From contig DESG01000152.1 of NCBI GenBank assembly GCA_002361175.1, forward strand, positions 1 to 16,560: a stretch of DNA of 16,560 nt. Reading direction: 5' to 3'. The translations under genes were made by a program, and so were the position numbers. Below the pieces are notes generated by a model, which worked only from the letters and a program-made list of their open reading frames with translations, did not search any database and was not told where the DNA came from. This DNA comes from Lachnoclostridium sp. UBA3320. GTDB lineage: Bacteria > Bacillota > Clostridia > Lachnospirales > Lachnospiraceae. Position 1 is the first letter of the stretch. Each line of letters opens with the position of its first letter. Below are positions 3,625 through 10,999 of the stretch, piece by piece.

Positions 3625-4914
3625 ATGTTTGCTGACAGTGCTAAGATATATATCCGTTCTGGAAAAGGTGGTGACGGGCATGTAAGTTTTAGGCGTGAGC
3701 TTTATGTTGCAGCGGGCGGCCCTGACGGTGGAGATGGCGGCAGGGGCGGAGACCTTATATTTGAAGTTGATACAGGGCTTAACACATTAAACGATTTTCG
3801 TCATATAAGAAAATACTGTGCAGGTGATGGAAAACCAGGCGGCAAAAGGTGTTGTCATGGCGCAGATGGTCAAGACCTTATAGTAAAAGTTCCAGAGGGA
3901 ACTATTATTAAAGAAGCCGAATCTGGTAAAGTGATAGCAGATATGTCATATGGGTGCAAAAGGGAAATAATTTTAAAAGGCGGCAGAGGCGGCAAAGGAA
4001 ATATGCATTATGCTACACCTACAATGCAAGTGCCCAAATACGCACAGCCTGGCAAACCTGGTAAGGAATTAAATGTAATACTTGAACTTAAAACAATAGC
4101 CGATGTAGGGCTTGTTGGTTTTCCAAATGCAGGTAAGTCAACATTTTTATCACATATAAGCAATGCAAAACCTAAAATAGCAAACTATCCTTTCACCACA
4201 CTTCAGCCAATTCTTGGCGTTGTAGACCTTGAGGATAGTGACGGCTTTGTTGTTGCGGACATACCTGGACTTATTGAAGGCGCATCAGATGGCGTGGGGC
4301 TTGGACATGACTTTTTAAAGCATATTGAACGCACCAGAGTATTTATCCATATGGTTGACGCAGCATCTACAGAGGGAAGAGACCCATTAAATGATATAAA
4401 TATTATTAATAATGAGCTTGCAAAGTATAGCAGCGAGCTTACACAAAGGCCACAAGTGATAGCTGCCAATAAGATAGATGTATTTTATGGCACAGAAGAA
4501 GAAACAGTTATTACACTTTTAAAAGAGGAATTTGAACCAAAGGGAATAAAAGTTTTTCCAATATCAGCAGTAAGCGGCAAAGGTATCAAAGAGCTTTTAT
4601 ACTATGTCAAAGAGCTTCTTAACAATATGGGCAAAGAACACATTGTATTTGAAAAAGAATATATGGTTTCTAACGATACATTTCCTGATGAGCCATATAC
4701 AGTGGAGTATGACCAAAAAGATGATATGTATGTAGTTGAAGGTCCACGAATTGAAAGAATGCTTGGTTATACTAACCTGGATTCTGAAAAGGGCTTTATG
4801 TTTTTTCAGAAATTTCTTAAAACGTCAGGAATTATTGAAGAACTTGAAGCACTTGGCATAGAAGAAGGGGACACAGTCAGGATTTATGGTATGCAATTTG
4901 ACTATTATAAATAA
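3625..4914 (+). CDS. obgE: GTPase Obg (ObgE/CgtA)
   Basis: The product is 429 residues with the full Obg plan. It has an N-terminal glycine-rich Obg fold (residues 1-158, with GGRGG and GKPGGK runs), a G domain (about 159-335), and a C-terminal OCT domain (about 350-429) typical of Firmicutes. GTPase motifs are intact: G1 GFPNAGKS at 165-172, switch II and G3 DIPGLIEGA from 212, G4 NKID at 282-285, and G5 SAVSGKG. Obg binds the large ribosomal subunit and ties ribosome maturation to nucleotide state and stress. In Bacillus it also affects sigma-B and sporulation. Its position after rpmA is conserved. The start at 3625 has AAGAAGG about 8 nt upstream. Confidence 0.97.
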   Translation: MFADSAKIYIRSGKGGDGHVSFRRELYVAAGGPDGGDGGRGGDLIFEVDTGLNTLNDFRHIRKYCAGDGKPGGKRCCHGADGQDLIVKVPEGTIIKEAESGKVIADMSYGCKREIILKGGRGGKGNMHYATPTMQVPKYAQPGKPGKELNVILELKTIADVGLVGFPNAGKSTFLSHISNAKPKIANYPFTTLQPILGVVDLEDSDGFVVADIPGLIEGASDGVGLGHDFLKHIERTRVFIHMVDAASTEGRDPLNDINIINNELAKYSSELTQRPQVIAANKIDVFYGTEEETVITLLKEEFEPKGIKVFPISAVSGKGIKELLYYVKELLNNMGKEHIVFEKEYMVSNDTFPDEPYTVEYDQKDDMYVVEGPRIERMLGYTNLDSEKGFMFFQKFLKTSGIIEELEALGIEEGDTVRIYGMQFDYYK

Positions 4915-4937
4915 TAACAATAACTTCGAGGTGTCAA

Positions 4938-5543
4938 GTGAAAGAGATTGCATTAGAAATACTTATATGCATTATTGCAGCTATATCATTAATGGTGATA
5001 CATGAACTTACTAAGTCTATAGTATATCTTATTGTGCGTAAAATACAAGGACAGACAGCAAGCCAGAACAACAGCATTTTGGCTTTATGGAGATATATTG
5101 ACCCATTAGGCATACTGTTGTCAGTAGTGTGTTTTGTCCCGTTTTCAAAACCTCATCTATTTAGGATAAGAGACAAAAAGACTAATATGATACTTGGAAT
5201 AACTGGTTTTTCTATTTTATTGTTAATATATATAGGCAGTATTGTTATATTAAAGACAGGTGCTTTTGGCACGAGAGCATTGTTTGCATCAGGAGGTTTT
5301 TGGGCACGGGTTGTTGCTTTATTCTTACAGTATATGGCAATTCTTAGTTTTGATATGCTTATTGCAAATATGTTCCCAGTTTCTACATTTGACATGGGTC
5401 TTGTAATAGCAGGGTTATCTTCAAGGCACTATCTTCAGATTATAAAGGCAGATTCTGCAATAAAGCTTATTTTTATATTAGCTTTAATGTTTGATTTGAT
5501 ACATACTGGATGTATCAGGCTGCTTAGGTTAATATTGTGGTAA
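4938..5543 (+). CDS. Degenerate site-2-protease (M50-like) membrane protein
   Basis: The product is 201 residues with about five membrane segments, starting at GTG 4938 (CGAGGTG upstream). The layout follows peptidase family M50: 'VIHELTKSI' (from residue 20) where the family has HExxH, 'DPLGILL' with 'FSKPHLFRI' where it has DPxG...akPV, and 'NMFPVSTFDMG' (144-153) where it has NxxPxxxxDG. The first His, the Glu and the later Asp152 remain, but the second zinc His is Lys26, so it is probably not an active protease. M50-like genes commonly sit just upstream of scpA in Firmicutes, which supports the family call. Its role is unknown. The 12-nt gap to scpA suggests co-transcription. Confidence 0.65.
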   Translation: MKEIALEILICIIAAISLMVIHELTKSIVYLIVRKIQGQTASQNNSILALWRYIDPLGILLSVVCFVPFSKPHLFRIRDKKTNMILGITGFSILLLIYIGSIVILKTGAFGTRALFASGGFWARVVALFLQYMAILSFDMLIANMFPVSTFDMGLVIAGLSSRHYLQIIKADSAIKLIFILALMFDLIHTGCIRLLRLILW

Positions 5544-5555
5544 AGGGGTTTAAAC

Positions 5556-6299
5556 ATGGGTATTCCTGTAAAGCTTGATATATTTGATGGTCCTCTTGAT
5601 TTGCTTTTGCATCTTATAGAGAAAAACAAAATTGATATTTTTGACATTCCAATAATTAGTATAACAGAGCAGTATATGGACATTATTGGCAAGATGGAAA
5701 AAAGGGATATGGATATTATGAGCGAATTTCTGGTAATGGCTGCAACGCTTTTAAAGATTAAATCGAAAATGCTTCTTCCAGCTAGAGAAAATGAAAATGG
5801 GGAAGAAGAAGATCCAAGAGAGGAACTTGTCGAAAGGCTGCTTGAGTATAAAAAATATAAATATGCAGCACTTAGTCTTAAAAATATGCAGATTGATGCA
5901 GCTAAACACTTTTTCAGGGAAAAAAACCTGCCAGAAGGAGTTGAATCATACAAAGAAGTAATTGATACCAAGAAACTTTTATCAGATGTGACATTATACA
6001 GGTTACAAATAATATTTAATAGCATTATAAAGAAACAGATTGATAAGACTGACCCTGTAAGAAGTAATTTTGGACAAATAAAGAAAGAAACAGTAAGCCT
6101 TGAGGAACGCATACATTATATTGAGGAATATGCAAAGCTGCACAACAAATTTAATTTTAAAACTATGCTTGGGTACAATACGGGCAAAACTATGGTTATA
6201 GTTACATTTCTTGGCATACTTGAACTTATGAAAGCAGGAAAGCTTAAAATAGAACAAGAAAGCATTTTTGACGATATATGGATATCAAAAGTTTATTGA
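5556..6299 (+). CDS. scpA: Segregation and condensation protein A
   Basis: The product is 247 residues, the usual kleisin length for Firmicutes. It opens with the family signature 'LDIFDGPLDLLLHLIEKNKI' followed by 'DIPIISITEQYMDII', the N-terminal helical domain that contacts the SMC neck. An acidic linker (ENENGEEEDPREELVERLLEYKKYK region, around residues 75-105) follows, and then a C-terminal winged-helix part ('MVIVTFLGILELMKAGKLKI') that binds the SMC head. ScpA bridges SMC and ScpB in the bacterial condensin that organises and separates chromosomes. The start at 5556 has AAAGGGG about 7 nt upstream. It runs directly into scpB. Confidence 0.95.
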   Translation: MGIPVKLDIFDGPLDLLLHLIEKNKIDIFDIPIISITEQYMDIIGKMEKRDMDIMSEFLVMAATLLKIKSKMLLPARENENGEEEDPREELVERLLEYKKYKYAALSLKNMQIDAAKHFFREKNLPEGVESYKEVIDTKKLLSDVTLYRLQIIFNSIIKKQIDKTDPVRSNFGQIKKETVSLEERIHYIEEYAKLHNKFNFKTMLGYNTGKTMVIVTFLGILELMKAGKLKIEQESIFDDIWISKVY

Positions 6300-6312
6300 C
6301 AGGAGGCTTTTT

Positions 6313-6882
6313 ATGTCATTTGTAGAACTGGAAGCAAATATTGAAGCTATACTTTTTACAATGGGTGAAGCTGTAGGGCTTGATAAGATAGCACTTGCCA
6401 CAGGGCAAGATGAGACAATATGCAGACGTGTGATAAGAAATATGATGGATAAATATATGGAAGATGGCAGAGGTATACAAATAATAGAACTTGATGGAGC
6501 ATATCAGATGTGTACAAAGCAGGAGATGTATAAAACTCTTGTAAAAATCGCACATGTCCCCAAAAAACATATACTTACGGACGTTCTCCTTGAAACTTTG
6601 TCAATTATAGCATATAAACAGCCAATAACAAAGATAGAAATAGAACATATCCGTGGTGTAAAGTCAGACCATGCAGTTAATAAGCTGATAGAATATAATC
6701 TTATATGTGAAGCAGGAAGGCTTGACGCACCAGGAAGACCTGTACTTTTTGCAACTACTGAGGAATTTTTGAGAAATTTCGGAATAGAATCACTTAATGA
6801 TTTACCAACTATAAATCCTGACAAAATAGAAAATTTTAGGACAGAGGCAGAAAAAGAGGTTCAGATGGAGCTTGACTTATAA
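6313..6882 (+). CDS. scpB: Segregation and condensation protein B
   Basis: The product is 189 residues, the normal ScpB size, starting MSFVELEANIEAILFTMGEA. It is built of two winged-helix domains: the second includes 'LLETLSIIAYKQPITKIEIE', 'IRGVKSDHAVNKLIE' and 'GRPVLFATTEEFLRNFGI', all diagnostic. ScpB dimers embrace the ScpA linker in the SMC-ScpAB condensin. I prefer the ATG at 6313, with AGGAGG at 6301-6306, over the in-frame ATG at 6268, which lies inside scpA and has no ribosome binding site. The 13-nt gap after scpA and the 12 nt before the next gene indicate one transcript. Confidence 0.95.
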   Translation: MSFVELEANIEAILFTMGEAVGLDKIALATGQDETICRRVIRNMMDKYMEDGRGIQIIELDGAYQMCTKQEMYKTLVKIAHVPKKHILTDVLLETLSIIAYKQPITKIEIEHIRGVKSDHAVNKLIEYNLICEAGRLDAPGRPVLFATTEEFLRNFGIESLNDLPTINPDKIENFRTEAEKEVQMELDL

Positions 6883-6894
6883 GGAGGCATAATT

Positions 6895-7605
6895 ATGGAT
6901 TTGATACTTGATACACATTCACATACTATTGTAAGTGGACATGCTTACAATACTATAAATGAAATGGCAAAAAGTGCAGCAGATAAAGGACTTAAACTGC
7001 TTGCAATTACAGAACATGCGCCTGCAATGCCAGGTGCGTCTTCTTATATGTATTTTCTTAATTTTAAAGTATTAAGGCGTGAGAAATATGGAATAAAACT
7101 TCTTTTTGGTGTGGAATTTAATATAGTTGATAAAGAAGGTTCGGTCGATTTGCAAGGAGATGCAGCAAATGCAGTTGATATCGGAATTGCAAGTATGCAC
7201 CAGCCATGTTATAAAACAGGCACAGCAGAAGAAAATCTTCATGCATATATTAAAGCAATGCAAAACCCACATGTCAATATAATTGGACACCCAGATGATG
7301 GAAGATTTCCTGTAGATATGGAAAAGCTTGTATTAGCAGCAAAAGAACACCATGTACTTCTTGAATTGAATAACGCTTCACTAAATCCAAGAGGATTTCG
7401 CAAGAATACGGAAGAAAATGATATAAGGATGTTAAATTTTTGTAAGAAATATAATCAGCCTATAGTTATTGGAAGTGATGCACATGTTGAAGATGATGTG
7501 GGAAATTTTGAGCTGGCTTTAAAAGTAATTGAAAAGACAGACTTTCCAGAAGAGCTTGTAATTAATACTTCCATAGATAAATTATATGAATATCTGGCGC
7601 AATGA
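6895..7605 (+). CDS. PHP-domain phosphatase, YcdX type
   Basis: The product is 236 residues forming a single PHP domain. The metal ligands are visible: DTHSH (His8, His10), His16, Glu40-His41 in 'ITEHAP', Glu74 in 'FGVEF', His102 in 'SMHQP', His132 in 'GHPDDG', and Asp195/His197 in 'GSDAH'. This matches the trinuclear-zinc YcdX group of phosphatases, for which several phosphate esters serve as substrates in vitro while the natural substrate remains unclear. It is the last gene of the run that begins at obgE or rplU, and a perfect terminator overlaps its stop codon. AAGGAGG lies 8-9 nt before the start. Confidence 0.88.
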   Translation: MDLILDTHSHTIVSGHAYNTINEMAKSAADKGLKLLAITEHAPAMPGASSYMYFLNFKVLRREKYGIKLLFGVEFNIVDKEGSVDLQGDAANAVDIGIASMHQPCYKTGTAEENLHAYIKAMQNPHVNIIGHPDDGRFPVDMEKLVLAAKEHHVLLELNNASLNPRGFRKNTEENDIRMLNFCKKYNQPIVIGSDAHVEDDVGNFELALKVIEKTDFPEELVINTSIDKLYEYLAQ

Positions 7606-7629
7606 CTGCGCCAGATAATTATTTTTTTT
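7592..7629. terminator. Terminator shared by the PHP gene and the DUF1836 gene
   Basis: ATCTGGCGCA (7592-7601) and TGCGCCAGAT (7607-7616) form a perfect 10-bp stem with a 5-nt loop, followed on the plus strand by AATTATTTTTTTTT. It contains the PHP stop codon (7603-7605) and ends just before the stop of the convergent gene (7619). It is strong on the plus strand and weaker on the minus strand, which lacks a U-run. Confidence 0.88.
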
Positions 7630-8218
7630 TGCCTAATGTGTCATCAACGATATTTTCAATAATATTTTTTTTAACCCATACATCAAAACTTAACATACAT
7701 ATAAATGCAAACCTAGATAGAATCTTTTTTTCTTCTGGGTCTTTTATATTGGCATATGTGTCATTAGATTTTTTAAGCTTGCGGATAATATCACGGAGCT
7801 GTGAGTTTACGTTGTCTTGCGCCAGAGCCACTATCTCTTTATATATGTCGTCAAGATTGCGGTCATCTTCTGATTGGAAAAACTTTTCAGATATAGGGTC
7901 AAGGACATTTTTAATATCACTAATGGAAAGAAAATTCTTGAAATAATATATAAATATTAGCAGAAGCATGTGTTCTTTTGTATATTTTTTCTTTACTGGC
8001 GGTGGAAGCAAATTGTTTTTTGTATAGTTATTTATCATTGTTTTGGTAAGAATTTTATCATCATCAAAACGTTTGGAGGACTTTAAGTGTTCTTCCATAA
8101 ATGTTGTTACTTGGTCCATATACAAATCAATATTTGGTATATCATCTGGATTTATATAATCTATATTTTGCATGCTTCTGATTAAGTTAAGTATCTCTTT
8201 GTTGTACTTTTCATGCAT
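7619..8218 (-). CDS. DUF1836 family protein (MerR-like regulator)
   Basis: The product is 199 residues and matches the DUF1836 pattern seen in Firmicutes: 'IPNIDLYMDQVTTFMEEHL' near the start, the diagnostic 'LTKTMINNYTKNNLLPPPVK' with 'KYTKEHMLLLIFIYYFK', then helical segments and a Lys-rich end. The N-terminal half resembles a MerR-type winged helix, so DNA binding is likely, but target and signal are unknown. I take the ATG at 8218, since AAAGGA lies 11 nt upstream. The ATG at 8227 would have only 2 nt of spacing. It is a single gene, convergent to the PHP gene, with its own promoter at 8282-8309. Confidence 0.88.
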   Translation of the reverse strand: MHEKYNKEILNLIRSMQNIDYINPDDIPNIDLYMDQVTTFMEEHLKSSKRFDDDKILTKTMINNYTKNNLLPPPVKKKYTKEHMLLLIFIYYFKNFLSISDIKNVLDPISEKFFQSEDDRNLDDIYKEIVALAQDNVNSQLRDIIRKLKKSNDTYANIKDPEEKKILSRFAFICMLSFDVWVKKNIIENIVDDTLGKKK

Positions 8219-8281
8219 ATTTATCATATTCCTTTCTATAATGTATTAAAGAGGTTATAAATGGTAACATAATTTAGATTA

Positions 8282-8309
8282 ATTATATCATAAATCTGAA
8301 AGATATCAA
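8282..8309 (-). promoter_or_regulatory. Sigma-A promoter of the DUF1836 gene
   Basis: On the minus strand: TTGATA (8304-8309), a 16-nt spacer, and TATAAT (8282-8287) with TGA in front (extended -10). The transcript would have a leader of about 55-60 nt. Confidence 0.7.
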
Positions 8310-8314
8310 GTATA

Positions 8315-8343
8315 GTAACATTACACTTATTTCTGCATAAATA
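8315..8343 (+). promoter_or_regulatory. Possible sigma-E-like (sporulation) promoter of yqfC
   Basis: GTAACATT (8315-8322), 13 nt, then CATAAATA (8336-8343). This is 7 of 8 and 6 of 8 against the Bacillus sigma-E consensus as I recall it (GTMATATT and CATACAHT). Sigma-A signals in the same stretch are weaker. B. subtilis yqfD is a sporulation gene, so such a promoter would make sense, but it is only a pattern match. Confidence 0.35.
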
Positions 8344-8376
8344 TAATATAAAGCTTTTTAGTGCCAGGAGGTAATA

Positions 8377-8697
8377 ATGAAGCCATCTGTACATAAACAC
8401 AGCAAAAAACCTAAAGCAAAGCCTTCATTATGCGAGCCTGTTATAGCAGAACGGATTTCCAGAAAATTAAATATGCCAGAAGATATTATTGCAAAAGCAC
8501 CAGTTCTTACAGGGTATGGCAGGCATAGATTTTGCATAGAAAATTATAGAAACATTATCGAATATACTGATTGTATTATAAGAATACAAACAAAGACGTG
8601 CAGAATACATATAGTTGGTGAAAAACTTGTAATTGCATATTTTAGAGAAGATGGGATGTGTGTGACAGGCAACATAAACTCAATAGAATATCACTAG
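8377..8697 (+). CDS. yqfC: Sporulation protein YqfC (YabP/YqfC family)
   Basis: The product is 106 residues: a basic, Lys/Pro-rich start, then a compact beta-rich YabP/YqfC domain with 'MPEDIIAKAPVLTGYGRHRF', 'CIENYRNIIEYTDCIIRIQT' and 'VIAYFREDGMCVTGNI', the family's core. In Bacillus YqfC is encoded just before the sporulation protein YqfD, as here. The exact molecular role is not known. AGGAGGT (8366-8372) precedes the ATG by 4 nt. The stop codon overlaps the AGGAGG for yqfD, implying coupling. The head-to-head neighbour is the DUF1836 gene. Confidence 0.88.
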   Translation: MKPSVHKHSKKPKAKPSLCEPVIAERISRKLNMPEDIIAKAPVLTGYGRHRFCIENYRNIIEYTDCIIRIQTKTCRIHIVGEKLVIAYFREDGMCVTGNINSIEYH

Positions 8698-8712
8698 GAG
8701 GCTTTATTTTAT

Positions 8713-9978
8713 ATGATACATAAAGTGGCAGGATGGTTTAGAGGGTATCTGTTAATACGTGTAAACGGATATGGCAGCAGACGTTTTGTAAATCTCTGCC
8801 GCAATCATGGTATAGATTTGTGGCTTATAAGATATGATGATAATGAGGATGTCTTATACTGTCGCATTTTTCTTAATGATTTTTATAAGCTGCGTCCCAT
8901 TGCAAGAAAATGCAGAGTGAGACCTGTAGTAATAGATAGAAATGGTTTTCCATTTGTAATAAAAGAGATGGAAAAAAGACTTAGTTTTTTTACAGGTGTT
9001 ATTGTATTTTTTTGTATTCTTTTTTTCTTGGCAAGTCGTATATGGGGAATTTCAATAGAAGGGCAGTCTTTTCATACAAAAGAGAGCCTTTTAAAATATC
9101 TAAATGGACATGATGTATATGGCGGTATGGCTGTAAAAGATGTTAACTGTAGTGGAATAAGGGAAGATATGAGACACAGTTTTGATGATATAAGCTGGGT
9201 ATCTGTAGAATTAAAAGGAAGTAAAATATTTATAAAGCTAAAAGAAGCACAGTTGATTAATAAAGAGAAGAAAAAAGAAAAACCTGCAAGCCTTGTAGCA
9301 GGAGATGCAGGAGTTGTGGTATCAATCGTAACTGGCAAAGGCACTGCAAAAGTAAGGGCTGGAGATAAAGTAAAGAAAAACAATGTGCTTATTTCAGGAC
9401 TTGATGAAATTATAGGAGATGGAGATGAACTTGTAAAAAAAAGACATGTAAGAGCAGAAGGGAAAGTTGTAATTGAGAGCGTAAAAAAATATGAAGATAA
9501 GTTAAATGAAAGCTATTCAAAAAAAGAATATACTGGAAAAAATAAATATTTGTACAATATAAACCTGTTTGGAAAAAATGTTTTTTTCTATAATCCTTTA
9601 AATCATTTGGAAACTTACAAGAAATGTGATATAATTCGTGAAGGCGGACAAATTTTGTCAAAGTTATCTTTGAGATTTCCTGTGTATTTTTGGCGACAAT
9701 GTTTTGCAGAGGTAAAATATACATCTGCAAAATATTCAGATAAAGAAGCAAAACAGCTTTTAAGTGAAAGGTTTGAATATTATCTTGACAAACAAAAGCA
9801 ATCTGGTTATAAAATTATAAGTGCCAGACTGTATGTTGAAAAGACGAATGAAGGTTATGCTGCATTTTCTAATGTAAAGATGCAGAAAGAGCAGAATAAA
9901 TACCGTAAAATAAATGAAGTAAAAGAAGGAAATAAACAAAATGGCGATAATGGAAACAGTAGTGGAGATACCAACTGA
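8713..9978 (+). CDS. yqfD: Sporulation protein YqfD
   Basis: The product is 421 residues, slightly longer than the roughly 400 usual for the family. It has a cytoplasmic N-terminal part with 'RGYLLIRVNGYGSRRFVNLC', one clear membrane helix at about 91-111 (FFTGVIVFFCILFFLASRIWG), and then a large outer domain with 'DISWVSVELKGSKIFIKLKEA', 'ASLVAGDAGVVVSIVTGKGT' and 'VRAGDKVKKNNVLISG', typical of YqfD. The C-terminal 25 residues are low-complexity and charged (Asn, Gly and Lys rich). In Bacillus the gene is expressed in the mother cell during sporulation. Its 3' end overlaps the start of phoH by 38 nt. Confidence 0.9.
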   Translation: MIHKVAGWFRGYLLIRVNGYGSRRFVNLCRNHGIDLWLIRYDDNEDVLYCRIFLNDFYKLRPIARKCRVRPVVIDRNGFPFVIKEMEKRLSFFTGVIVFFCILFFLASRIWGISIEGQSFHTKESLLKYLNGHDVYGGMAVKDVNCSGIREDMRHSFDDISWVSVELKGSKIFIKLKEAQLINKEKKKEKPASLVAGDAGVVVSIVTGKGTAKVRAGDKVKKNNVLISGLDEIIGDGDELVKKRHVRAEGKVVIESVKKYEDKLNESYSKKEYTGKNKYLYNINLFGKNVFFYNPLNHLETYKKCDIIREGGQILSKLSLRFPVYFWRQCFAEVKYTSAKYSDKEAKQLLSERFEYYLDKQKQSGYKIISARLYVEKTNEGYAAFSNVKMQKEQNKYRKINEVKEGNKQNGDNGNSSGDTN

Positions 9979-10969
9979 GCATGAAAGGAATATATTTGGT
10001 AATTTTGATATTAATATAAAAAAAATAGAAAAGTCTCTTAATGTGACGATGGTAGCAAGGAATGGTGCACTTAAACTTGTGGGAAGCGAAGCGGGCGTAA
10101 AACAGGCAGAAAGTATACTTATGCAGCTTATGGAACTGTCTAAAAGAGGCAATGTTATTACAGAACAAAATGTAAATTATATACTTTCACTTGCGGTTGA
10201 AAACCGTGAAAATGAGCTTGTAGAACTAGATGATGACATTGTATGCCGTACAGTACAAGGTAAACCTGTCAAACCAAAAACATCTGGACAAAAAGGCTAT
10301 ATTGATTTAATACGCAAAAAAATGATAGTTTTTGGAATAGGCCCTGCTGGAACGGGCAAGACTTATCTTGCAATGGCTATGGCAATAGAGGCTTTTAGGC
10401 GTGATGATGTAAGCAGAATAATACTAACAAGACCAGCAATCGAAGCAGGTGAAAAGTTAGGTTTTTTACCTGGAGATTTACAGAGTAAAGTTGACCCTTA
10501 TTTAAGACCTTTATATGATGCCTTGTATCAGATTATGGGGGCAGACAGTTATCTTCGCAATGTGGAAAAAGGACTTATAGAAGTTGCACCGCTTGCATAT
10601 ATGAGAGGCCGTACACTTGATAATTCATTTATAATACTTGATGAGGCACAGAATACAACACCAGCACAGATGAAAATGTTTCTTACAAGGATTGGGTTTG
10701 GCTCAAAGGTAATTGTTACAGGCGACCTTACACAAAAAGATTTGTCTCCCGATACCCAGTCAGGTCTTGAACATGCAGTTGCAGTGCTTAATAAAGTAGA
10801 TGATATAGGTTTTTCATATCTGACTAACAAAGATGTGGTGCGCCACCCTCTTGTACAACAAATTGTAACTGCATATGATGATTATGAGAAACGACAGCAA
10901 AGGAGAAAGGAAGCTAAAGAGGCTAGAGAAACGGAAAATAGAGCTAGAAGAAGACGCATAAGTAAATAG
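9941..10969 (+). CDS. PhoH-like ATPase
   Basis: The product is 342 residues. A short N-terminal KH-like part (about 1-105, 'NIFGNFDINIKKIEKSLNVT...GNVI') precedes the PhoH P-loop domain: Walker A GPAGTGKT at 134-141, 'LTRPAIEAGEKLGFLPGDLQ', Walker B with 'FIILDEAQNT' (Asp234-Glu235), and 'RIGFGSKVIVTGDLTQKDL'. The C-terminus is strongly basic (RRRRISK). PhoH family ATPases are linked to RNA metabolism and, by gene neighbourhood with ybeY, to ribosome quality control; biochemical function in this lineage is not established. The ATG at 9941 lies inside yqfD, with AAGGA about 10 nt upstream; Met4 is a possible alternative start. Confidence 0.93.
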   Translation: MAIMETVVEIPTEHERNIFGNFDINIKKIEKSLNVTMVARNGALKLVGSEAGVKQAESILMQLMELSKRGNVITEQNVNYILSLAVENRENELVELDDDIVCRTVQGKPVKPKTSGQKGYIDLIRKKMIVFGIGPAGTGKTYLAMAMAIEAFRRDDVSRIILTRPAIEAGEKLGFLPGDLQSKVDPYLRPLYDALYQIMGADSYLRNVEKGLIEVAPLAYMRGRTLDNSFIILDEAQNTTPAQMKMFLTRIGFGSKVIVTGDLTQKDLSPDTQSGLEHAVAVLNKVDDIGFSYLTNKDVVRHPLVQQIVTAYDDYEKRQQRRKEAKEARETENRARRRRISK

Positions 10970-10999
10970 CCTTTAAAATTACGTTTAAGGATAGATAGG

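Noticed and set aside
5435..6112. Minus-strand open frame of 225 codons rich in Ser, Ile and Phe
   Set aside because: It is antisense to scpA and the end of the M50-like gene, and its low-complexity composition is typical of a shadow frame.
7602..7946. Plus-strand open frame of 114 codons
   Set aside because: It is antisense to the DUF1836 gene, has no ribosome binding site and no family resemblance; the minus-strand protein has a clear family pattern.
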